From positions 169,422-233,421 of the forward strand of contig NZ_FZPH01000015.1 in NCBI RefSeq assembly GCF_900188485.1: DNA of 64,000 bases. The letters run 5' to 3'. Shown here piece by piece: positions 58,367 to 64,000 of the stretch (positions are counted from its first letter, which is position 1; each line of letters opens with the position of its first letter). The position numbers and the translations under genes are program-made. The notes beneath the pieces are model-generated. The model was given only the letters and a program-made list of their open reading frames with translations. It did not search any database and was not told the DNA's origin. Source of the stretch: Asanoa hainanensis (GTDB lineage Bacteria > Actinomycetota > Actinomycetes > Mycobacteriales > Micromonosporaceae).

Positions 58367-59014
58367 ATGCTGGCTGACTACTGGCCGCTGCTCGGGCTGC
58401 GGCTGCGGGTGGGGCCGGTCGAGCTGCGCCCACCATCGGACACGGACCTGTCCGCGCTGGCCGCCGTGGCGTTCGAAGGCATGCAGAAGCCGGGCACGCG
58501 TACGTTCCTGACGCCGTGGACGGACCTGCCACCGATGGACCGGGCGCGGCACGTGGTGCAGGGTGTCTGGTCCGACCGGGGCGAGTGGACGCCATCGGAC
58601 TGGTCGCTGCACCTCGGCGTCTTCGTCGACGGGGTCGCGGTCGGCATGCAGGGCCTGCTGGGCACGTCGTTCGGGCAGCTACGCGAGGTGCGCACGTGGT
58701 CGTGGCTGGGCCTGGCCCACCAGGGCCGCGGCCTGGGCACCGTGGCACGGCAGGCAGCGCTGCACCTGGCCTTCTCAGAACTGTCGGCGCAGTCGGCCAC
58801 GACAGCGTCGTTCGTCGACAACCCGGCGCCGCTGCGGGTATCACGCAAACTCGGCTACGAGGACGACGGCCTCACCCGCGACCTCCTACACGGCGAGGTG
58901 GTCGTGTCACAACGACTGCGGCTGTCCCGGGAGCGCTGGGCCGCCCAGCCACGCCCGCCGGTATCGGTCACGGGCCTTGCGCCCTGCCTGCCGCTGTTCG
59001 GGGTGCCGGCATGA
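58367..59014 (+). CDS. GNAT-family N-acetyltransferase (RimJ/RimL-like)
   Basis: The 215-residue protein has GPVELRPPSDTDLSALAAVA at the start, EVRTWSWLGLAHQGRGLGTV (acetyl-CoA loop Q-G-x-G-x-G-T) and NPAPLRVSRKLGYEDDGLTR, typical of the Acetyltransf_3 branch. It continues about 40 residues past the usual end, with a Pro-rich tail. The ATG at 58367 lies 5 nt after the rmlD stop, so it is in the rml operon, though a role in rhamnose metabolism is not implied. A repetitive non-coding tract follows. Confidence 0.83.
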   Translation: MLADYWPLLGLRLRVGPVELRPPSDTDLSALAAVAFEGMQKPGTRTFLTPWTDLPPMDRARHVVQGVWSDRGEWTPSDWSLHLGVFVDGVAVGMQGLLGTSFGQLREVRTWSWLGLAHQGRGLGTVARQAALHLAFSELSAQSATTASFVDNPAPLRVSRKLGYEDDGLTRDLLHGEVVVSQRLRLSRERWAAQPRPPVSVTGLAPCLPLFGVPA

Positions 59015-59056
59015 TCCACGAGACACTCCCTGGACAGCACACCTAGACGCGTTTCG

Positions 59057-59184
59057 GAGTCGGCTCGGCCAGCCCGGAGCCGGCTCGCCTAGCCCGGAGC
59101 CGGCTCGCCTAGCCCGGAGCCGGCTCGCCCAGCCCAGGAGTCGGCTCGCCCAGCCCGGAGTCGGCTCGCCCAGCTCGGGGTCGG
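59057..59184. repeat. Tandem 20-bp minisatellite
   Basis: Six consecutive units of about 20 bp, consensus GAGYCGGCTCGCCYAGCCCG, at 59057, 59077, 59097, 59117 (21 bp), 59138 and 59158, then a partial unit. Units differ by one to three bases. It begins about 40 nt after the GNAT stop. Confidence 0.85.
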
Positions 59185-59207
59185 ATGGATGGGCGCGGAC
59201 GGCTGGC

Positions 59208-59358
59208 CATGATCGTGTGTGCTCGGTCTGGGAGACCGGCCGCGTAACCGATGATCGGGTGTGTCTGATCTGGTCGACACGCCGTGCGTAAACCAGACCA
59301 GGCGCACACGATCATGAGATCGGGCCGTCTCCACATCGATGGGCCACACACGATCATG
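59208..59358. repeat. Two direct and two inverted copies of a GATCATG-containing element
   Basis: CATGATCGTGTG at 59208-59219 and a variant ATGATCGGGTGTG at 59251-59263 point one way. Exact inverses CACACGATCATG at 59305-59316 and 59347-59358 point the other, each roughly 42 bp apart and meeting near 59284. CTGGTC (59270-59275) and its near-inverse ACCAGACCAG (59292-59301) continue the symmetry. The layout could fold into a long cruciform or bind a dimeric protein cooperatively. No protein is encoded. Confidence 0.68.
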
Positions 59359-59436
59359 ACCGGTGGTGGTCCGGGCGGCGTCTGATCCCTCAGCCGACGG
59401 TCCAACCGTCCCTGGACAAGCACACCTAGGGTGCGT

Positions 59437-59565
59437 CCTGCCGATCAACATGAGCCGATCCGCCGTCACCGCGAGGTGGCCCGGGACACCGGTGTTGTAC
59501 CTCGGTGATCCCGAGACGCCGCCGAACGGAGGCTCGGCCTGTCGCAGGTCGCGTTGATCGGCAGG
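59437..59565. repeat. 13-bp inverted repeat
   Basis: CCTGCCGATCAAC (59437-59449) and GTTGATCGGCAGG (59553-59565) are exact inverses 103 nt apart, with weaker similarity extending a further 6-8 nt outward. The intervening DNA shows no gene. The right arm ends 7 nt before the stop of the orphan gene. Confidence 0.6.
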
Positions 59566-59572
59566 GCACGCT

Positions 59573-60193
59573 TTAGAGCACCAACGGTGCGGGCTCGACC
59601 CGGCGCTCTCTCGGCAGGAGCCGCGCGGCCTCGTGGGCGTCGGCCTCGGTGAGGAAGACGCCGACGGTGCGCGTGTCGTCGCGCAGCACCCAGGCGAGAT
59701 GCCAGCGGTCCCGGCGTGCGGTGGGGCTCAGACCGTCGGTGACCGCCCGCGCGACCTCTTCGCGAGACGCCCGGTCGAGCCCGCCGTCCAGCCCCGCCAC
59801 CGGCCGCGTCGGCCAGCGCAGATCCGGCTCGGAGACCGGGCTGAACAGGCTCGGTTGCAGGCGATCCAGCACGCCTTCGCGCCAGCCGAACGCCAGGCAG
59901 ACGACGTAGCCCTCGAACCCCCGGCCGGCGAGGGTCAACCGCCGTCGGCCCCGTGGGCTGTCCTGCGCCGCGCTCACGATGAGCCCGTCGAAGTGCGAGG
60001 GCAGTCGCATCTCCTCGACGGGCTTGAAGAGCAGCTGCACGGTCGTACCGTCCTCGGCCGGCGCCGGCGACGACAGCAGGAGCTGGCCGTGCGAGATCGT
60101 GTAGGCCTCCACGTGGAAGGCGCGCTCACTGCGGAACAGCTCGGCGCCGGGCGGAAAGTCATGGTCGTTACGAAGCCACCGGTCCGAGATCAC
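59573..60193 (-). CDS. Uncharacterised protein
   Basis: The 206-residue protein is of no family I can name. The coding signal is convincing: regular GC-rich third positions and a mix of strands and helices such as RAFHVEAYTISHGQLLLSSP, TVQLLFKPVEEMRLPSHFDG, RRLTLAGRGFEGYVVCLAFG and WHLAWVLRDDTRTVGVFLTE. The repeated strand pattern suggests two alpha/beta halves. No signal peptide, membrane helix or Cys cluster is present. The GTG at 60193 gives a natural start (VISDRWLRNDHDFPPG). It lies 31 nt downstream of the peroxiredoxin-like gene on the same strand, so they may be cotranscribed. Confidence 0.62.
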   Translation of the reverse strand: MISDRWLRNDHDFPPGAELFRSERAFHVEAYTISHGQLLLSSPAPAEDGTTVQLLFKPVEEMRLPSHFDGLIVSAAQDSPRGRRRLTLAGRGFEGYVVCLAFGWREGVLDRLQPSLFSPVSEPDLRWPTRPVAGLDGGLDRASREEVARAVTDGLSPTARRDRWHLAWVLRDDTRTVGVFLTEADAHEAARLLPRERRVEPAPLVL

Positions 60194-60224
60194 CGCGTGA
60201 GCATCCGCCCAGCCCTGCGCAGGG

Positions 60225-60827
60225 TCAAGATCTGCGACCGTCTGGTGCCACGGCCACGGGCTTCCGGTCGTACCCGTGGAATGGTGTCATGTCGCCCGCG
60301 TCCCACGCCTCGCGCAGGCCCGGCGCGCTGAGGTCCCAGTCGGGTCGGACCTCGGCGGTGGCGGCCCGCAGGTCGCGCCAGAGCTCGTCGGTGGACGGCC
60401 GCCCCCAGAACCAGTATCCGTTGTAGACACTGTGGACTCGCAGGCCCGGCTTGAGCACCAGGGTGTGCGGAATCATCGGGTCGTTGACAGGATCGGTGTA
60501 CTCCTTGATGTCGAGGTCCCGCTGCACGGTCCGCTCCACATCGGACAGAAACGGCCACTGGGCGCCGACCGACAACCGAAACTCCTGCAACGTATGGTGC
60601 TCGTCGGTAGCGATGGTGACGATCCGCGTATAAGCGACAGCAATCTTGGACTGAAACGCGGCGAGGTCAAGGTGCTGCTGATGCTCCTTGGGGCAGTAAT
60701 GCCCACGAGCAAGCGTAAGAATCATGGGGTCGTCGCCCTGGAGCTCACTGAGCGTACGCACGGTGCCCGTGTGATCAGGCAAGGCGTAGTCGGGAAACAC
60801 CCCACCGGCGGTGATGTCACTACGCAT
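60225..60827 (-). CDS. Peroxiredoxin-like (redoxin/AhpC-TSA family) protein
   Basis: The 200-residue thioredoxin-fold protein opens with GGVFPDYALPDHTGTVRTLS and has a single cysteine, C45, in LARGHYCPKEHQQ, at the peroxidatic position. The usual P-x3-T/S-x2-C is altered to R-G-H-Y-C, a variant found in AhpC/TSA family proteins of Gram-positives. TRIVTIATDEHHTLQEFRLS, PFLSDVERTVQRDLDI and IPHTLVLKPGLRVHSVYNGY fit the fold. It is probably a 1-Cys peroxidase. The ATG at 60827 is preferred; upstream codons are low-complexity. Confidence 0.78.
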   Translation of the reverse strand: MRSDITAGGVFPDYALPDHTGTVRTLSELQGDDPMILTLARGHYCPKEHQQHLDLAAFQSKIAVAYTRIVTIATDEHHTLQEFRLSVGAQWPFLSDVERTVQRDLDIKEYTDPVNDPMIPHTLVLKPGLRVHSVYNGYWFWGRPSTDELWRDLRAATAEVRPDWDLSAPGLREAWDAGDMTPFHGYDRKPVAVAPDGRRS

Positions 60828-61392
60828 TCGGTTGACCTCCCTGACAGCTGGCGGTCCTTCCACCGTACGCAGGCCGCCTCCGCCACCGGCCCGGTCTTGA
60901 GCCCGGCCTACGACGCGCCTGAGCGGCCGGCGTCCAACCCCACGGCACGGCTGCGCTTGTCTCCGCCGTAGCTTCCGATCCGCCACACACCACCCGCCGC
61001 AGGGGCAGCCGCGCAGCGCTCGACTCAGCCGCGAACGCTCGACGCGGGCAGCCTCGGTGCGGGACTGCCCGAGGCGACCGGCCGACGGGGTGGCGCTTCA
61101 GCGCGGGCAGCCTTCTCCCCCGGCTCGCTGCGTGGGCCGGGCGGCCGGAGCGGGGCCATCGGTCACCGGGGCCACACTCCCTAAAGCATCCTAGGATGAC
61201 GCCTGCTCTTTGCGTCCTGAACCGGCCCAGAGGCGTTGCCGGAGGCTCAGGACCTGGCCGGTTCCTTGGATCTCCCCGCGGCCGTCGGGCGGGCCGGTCG
61301 AGGATCAGAACAGGCCGCCGGGCACGTCTCCCGGCAGCCGGCCCGTGGACCGCAATCGGTGACCTGCCGGTTGCCCAGCAAAGGAGTGACCG
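60828..61392. promoter_or_regulatory. 565-nt non-coding tract with a 12-bp palindrome
   Basis: I find no gene in the tract. The clearest element is the perfect palindrome CATCCTAGGATG at 61187-61198, AT-richer than its surroundings and about 195 nt before the NTF2-like start. Its form fits an operator for a dimeric repressor (GntR- or TetR-type, inference). The rest is GC-rich without repeats. Confidence 0.45.
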
Positions 61393-61749
61393 GTGGCGAC
61401 CATCGAGGATCTGATGAAGGCGAACCTGCTCGAAGTCTTCAACGAACGGGACGGCGACCGCCGCCGGGCGGCGATCGGGCGGACCTACGTCGCGGACGTC
61501 ATCTTCTCGGATCCTGAGGAGACCGTGGTGGGCCACGACGCGGTCGACGCGAAGGCGCGGCGGCTGCTGGACGAGTCGCCCGAGTTCGTCTTCACCTCCG
61601 TCGGGTCGATCCACGTCGTCGACGACCTCGGGTACCTCGCCTGGGCTTTCGGACCGTTGGGAAAGCCAGCCGTCGTACGGGGCGTGGACATCGCGCTGGC
61701 CGGCGACGGGCTGATCAAGCGCGTCTACACGCTTCTCCTGACCGATTGA
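61393..61749 (+). CDS. NTF2-like (SnoaL-type) small protein
   Basis: The 118-residue protein has the cone-shaped NTF2 pattern: helix MKANLLEVFNERDGDRRRAA, YVADVIFSDPEETVVGHDAV, helix VDAKARRLLDESPEFVFTSV, then strands GSIHVVDDLGYLAWAFGPLG and VRGVDIALAGDGLIKRVYTL. Such folds serve as isomerases, cyclases or ligand binders. No specific catalytic set is decisive. AAAGGAG lies 6 nt before the GTG, a strong start. It stands alone. Confidence 0.8.
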   Translation: MATIEDLMKANLLEVFNERDGDRRRAAIGRTYVADVIFSDPEETVVGHDAVDAKARRLLDESPEFVFTSVGSIHVVDDLGYLAWAFGPLGKPAVVRGVDIALAGDGLIKRVYTLLLTD

Positions 61750-61941
61750 CCGCCTGAACGACCGCACGACGGCGCACCGAGCCGGGTGCCCCGCCGGTCA
61801 TCCTGGCCGCGCCGCCCCCGGTTCAACCCGACCGCGATGGCCTCGAGCCGGCCACCGCACGGGGCCATCAATGCGCCCCACCAGCGCTAGCCTCAACCCA
61901 CCACTCCGCGAGCAAGGGGATCGTCCGAGAGGGGCTCCACA
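61750..61941. other. Intergenic tract
   Basis: 192 nt without a credible gene; a weak SD (GAGAGGGG) lies just before the next start. No hairpin of note. Confidence 0.4.
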
Positions 61942-63126
61942 GTGCCGGGCAGGGCTGAGGTTAGAACGGACTGGCGGCTGGTCGATGGCGTCGCTACGGC
62001 ATGGTTCGACTCGCCTTCGCTGGTCGAGGCGGCCGCGCTGGCCGGGCAGATCCTGGAGCTGTCGCCCGAGATCGCAGTCGACCTGCGCGCGACCGGCGCG
62101 CGGGTGCGCCTCGACTCGCACGAGCACGCCGAGGCGATCTCGGCCGCCGCGCGGACGCTGGGGCTGGCCGCGAACCCCGCCGTGCCGCAGCACCTGAGCG
62201 TCGTCCTCGAATCCGCGGACCCGTCCGCGGTGAGGCCGTTCTGGCAGCGCACGCTCGACTACGCACCCGGCGAAGACGGCGGGTTGGTGGATCCGTCGCG
62301 GCGCGACCCCGCGTTACGGATCAGGCAGTCGCCCGAGGCACGACCGTTGCGAAACCGCGTCCACCTGGACGTGGTGCGGCCGGCGGAGGCGGTCGAGCGG
62401 GCGGCTCTCGGTGCGGCATCGGGGCCGTACGGCGTCTGCCACGCCGACCCCGACGGCAACGAGGTCGACCTGGTGCCGGGCGACCCCCTGGGCGAGAGCA
62501 CGGGGACAGCCGACTGGCAAGCGGTGTTCAGCGCGATGGCGTGCTACCGCACCACGACGCCGGCGCTGCAGCACGACCTGGCGGCCGCAGCAGCGGCGCT
62601 GGCCGACCACGCGGGCTTCCCGCTGCTGGTTGACCTGCGCCCCGGGCTCGTGATCGTCGACAGCGGCAAGGACCGGTGGGAGGCCGAGGCCCACGGCCTG
62701 GATCTCGACTTCACCGACCTGGCCCGAAACCTCCAGACCGCCGCGCGGAAACTCGGAGCCACGGCCGACCCGGGGCTGCCCCGCTTCGTTCAGCTCTTTC
62801 TCGACGCCGCCGACGTGCCCGCGGTCCGCGGGTTCTGGCTGGCCGCCCTTGGCTACACCCCCGACCCCCGAGACGGGGTCAGCGACATTCACGATCCGCG
62901 CCGACTGAGCCCGGTGCTGGTCTTCCAGGAGCTCGACGCCGCGGACACTAAGCGGCGCCAGCAACGCAACCGCATCCACCTCGAACTCGCTGTCCCGTCC
63001 GACCTCGCGGAGACGCGCCTCGCCACGGCCGTCGCGGCCGGTGGCCGCCTCCAAGCCGAGTCGAAGGATCGCTGGCTGGTCGCCGACCCCGAAAACAACG
63101 AGCTGGTAATCGTCAGCGAAGCATGA
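61942..63126 (+). CDS. Tandemly duplicated pterin-dehydratase-like plus VOC (glyoxalase-like) protein
   Basis: The 394-residue protein consists of two copies of one two-part unit. Each has an alpha-beta segment like pterin-4a-carbinolamine dehydratase (first TDWRLVDGVATAWFDSPSLV; second FSAMACYRTTTPALQHDLAA) followed by a VOC half-module. The VOC parts are VPQHLSVVLESADPSAVRPF, FWQRTLDYAPGE and NRVHLDVV in the first, and LPRFVQLFLDAADVPAVRGF, WLAALGYTPD and NRIHLELAV in the second. Both VOC parts end in D-P-(D/E)-(G/N)-N-E. VOC proteins bind metals and act as dioxygenases, lyases or resistance proteins; ligands are not certain here. The GTG at 61942 is preceded by GAGAGGGG. Confidence 0.78.
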   Translation: MPGRAEVRTDWRLVDGVATAWFDSPSLVEAAALAGQILELSPEIAVDLRATGARVRLDSHEHAEAISAAARTLGLAANPAVPQHLSVVLESADPSAVRPFWQRTLDYAPGEDGGLVDPSRRDPALRIRQSPEARPLRNRVHLDVVRPAEAVERAALGAASGPYGVCHADPDGNEVDLVPGDPLGESTGTADWQAVFSAMACYRTTTPALQHDLAAAAAALADHAGFPLLVDLRPGLVIVDSGKDRWEAEAHGLDLDFTDLARNLQTAARKLGATADPGLPRFVQLFLDAADVPAVRGFWLAALGYTPDPRDGVSDIHDPRRLSPVLVFQELDAADTKRRQQRNRIHLELAVPSDLAETRLATAVAAGGRLQAESKDRWLVADPENNELVIVSEA

Positions 63127-63456
63127 CCTCACCCTCGGCTGAGCGAACCGCTAGGCGGTCTCTCCTCGCACAACGACGGTGAGGGTGCACGCCGACGGCT
63201 CTTGACGGGACCTAACGACCCGCCGCCGCGGTGGATGACGCTTCAAAGGGTCCGTGGGGTGTCGAGAGGTAGGCCGGCCAGCGGCCGAGCCCGGCGGACG
63301 GACCCGGATCGGCAGCAATCGACGGGCCCCCTGTACCGCGATGCCGGGCAACGTTCGAGCGCCAGGCAAGGGTCCACACCGCCTGAGGTGTTGTCCGCGC
63401 TTGGGTGACTCGCCTTGGGCACTCGGTGGGGCCCGGACGACATGGCCGCTAGCCGG

Positions 63457-63561
63457 CCCGCACGCAAGGCCGGCAGCCGGCCCGCACGGCAAGGACGACG
63501 GTAGCCAGCCCGCACGGCAAGACCGGCAGCCGGCCCGCACGGCAAGGACAGCGGTAGCCGC
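63457..63561. repeat. Compound tandem repeat, about 53-bp unit
   Basis: The motif CCCGCACGGCAAG recurs at 63457, 63481, 63509 and 63534, then CCCGCACAGG at 63562, with spacings of 24, 28, 25 and 28 bp. Alternate spacers are alike (GGCAGCCGG versus GGTAGCC), so two copies of a 53-bp unit lie in tandem. Confidence 0.75.
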
Positions 63562-63632
63562 CCCGCACAGGCATGGCCGCCCCGCACAGGCATGGCCGCC
63601 CCGCACAGGCATGGCCGCCCCGCACAGGCATG
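63557..63632. repeat. Four perfect 19-bp tandem repeats
   Basis: GCCGCCCCGCACAGGCATG repeats without change at 63557, 63576, 63595 and 63614, followed by a partial copy. The GCACA core continues the motif of the preceding compound repeat. Confidence 0.9.
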
Positions 63633-63735
63633 GCCGCCCGGTAAGGGTTCGCCCCACCCGGCCCGATGGGCTAGACGAGTAAGTCCTAACTACCCCTAAG
63701 TCGTGGGTACGGCGAAGGGTGTCGATGATCCGTTT

Positions 63736-64000
63736 GTGACGACAGACATCAACACCCTTCTGACCGCACTGTACGTGAAGATCGACGACTGGCTCGGACG
63801 GCCACGGCGGGTTGGTCGCCCGCCGCGGCTCTCGGACGCCGAACTGGTGACGATCGCGGTGGCCCAGGCCCTGCTCGGGGTCCGTTCCGAGGCCCGATGG
63901 CTGCGCTTCCTACCCGTGCATCTACCGGGCGCGTTCCCGTACCTGCCAGGCCAGTCCGGCTACAACAAACGACTCCGCGTGGCGTTGCCACTACTCAAAC
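63736..64000 (+). mobile_element. IS982-family transposase, N-terminal part (cut by window edge)
   Basis: The + strand is open for 88 codons from a GTG at 63736 to the window end: VTTDINTLLTALYVKIDDWL, GRPPRLSDAELVTIAVAQAL, LGVRSEARWLRFLPVHL, then FPYLPGQSGYNKRL. This is the characteristic N-terminus of IS982-type DDE transposases, ahead of the catalytic Asp/Asp/Glu. The left end of the element is probably 30-50 nt upstream (an ACCCC run begins at 63693), but without the right end the terminal repeat cannot be defined. Whether it is intact is unknown. Confidence 0.85.

Larger units (their letters stand above)
59027..59429. repeat. Direct repeat pair bracketing a 380-bp repeat nest
   Basis: TCCCTGGACAGCACACCTAG at 59027-59046 recurs with one inserted base as TCCCTGGACA-A-GCACACCTAG at 59409-59429. 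Between them lie the tandem and inverted repeats listed separately and no credible gene, so the segment looks like an inserted or amplified non-coding element. Confidence 0.6.
63127..63735. other. 609-nt non-coding tract dominated by tandem repeats
   Basis: No gene is credible. Open frames on the - strand are products of the 19- and 53-bp repeats. The first 330 nt hold no repeats and no clear signals; the last 45 nt lead into the transposase gene. Confidence 0.6.

Noticed and set aside
59057..59184. CRISPR or attachment site in the 20-bp repeat
   Set aside because: Units are contiguous without spacers and no integrase lies nearby.
59208..59358. CRISPR array
   Set aside because: Copies are in opposite orientations, spacers are not of even length or unique, and no cas genes are present.
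63243..63657. Repeat proteins (MPVRGGHACAG-type) on the - strand
   Set aside because: They are translations of 19- and 53-bp DNA repeats, with no start signals and no unique sequence.

Overview
The window is very GC-rich chromosomal DNA from an actinobacterium. The marks are the Pup-ligase neighbourhood pafA/pafB/pafC with tatA, tatC and helY, a SigC-type ECF sigma factor, many GTG starts, and promoters with a TANNNT box about 7 nt before the start codon. The gene style suggests Micromonosporales, but that is inference. I found no rRNA, tRNA, CRISPR array or prophage. Most genes are intact, with two decayed tracts (about 7.9-10.0 kb and 19.07-21.67 kb), one homopolymer frameshift in pafA, and repeat-rich non-coding tracts in the last 5 kb that end in an IS982-type transposase cut by the window edge.

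Layout. 0-7.9 kb: a MucR-like regulator (cut by the left edge), a PadR regulator, a MerR-peroxiredoxin fusion divergent from a methyltransferase/flavin oxidase pair, a Tat-exported PHP protein, and small enzymes (GNAT, membrane acyltransferase, Nudix). 7.9-10.0 kb: a frameshifted membrane protein and a beta-family gene broken by an in-frame stop. 10.0-19.06 kb: a SAM methyltransferase behind sigC, a divergent zinc-finger membrane protein, a DUF1254 protein, a large membrane sensor lacking an output domain, a DsbA-like oxidoreductase with NhaA, and an MFS pump. 19.07-21.67 kb: gene debris, including 3' ends copied from the neighbouring MFS and aldo/keto reductase genes, and a decarboxylase that runs into a PucR-regulator remnant.

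21.7-30.7 kb reads as amine metabolism: an amino-acid or amine permease, a copper amine oxidase with topaquinone and copper ligands in place, and a three-subunit PaoABC-like molybdenum aldehyde oxidoreductase directly upstream of the oxidase on the same strand. A group II amino-acid decarboxylase nearby could supply amines. The inferred flow is amino acid -> amine -> aldehyde -> carboxylate. A GOLPH3/GPP34-family gene lies in the middle.

30.7-42.5 kb: a secreted metallophosphatase, an MFS/beta-propeller/PAP2 run, another MFS pump, and a compact four-gene set on the + strand. That set is an FHA-winged-helix protein, a membrane Ser/Thr kinase with an atypical active site, a secreted GH16 glycosidase, and a secreted CHAP amidase carrying six 40-residue repeats. 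It is my best candidate for an uncharacterised signalling-to-cell-wall system. A stand-alone 5'-3' exonuclease follows.

42.7-54.9 kb is the conserved actinobacterial block (helY, HAD phosphatase, lipid kinase, tatC, tatA, pafC, pafB, CDF transporter, DUF3866 protein, pafA). 55.0-58.4 kb holds the complete dTDP-L-rhamnose set rmlC-rmlA/rmlB-rmlD. 58.4-64 kb is accessory: a GNAT, an orphan protein, a peroxiredoxin-like protein, an NTF2-like protein, and a duplicated pterin-dehydratase-like/VOC protein, separated by repetitive DNA.
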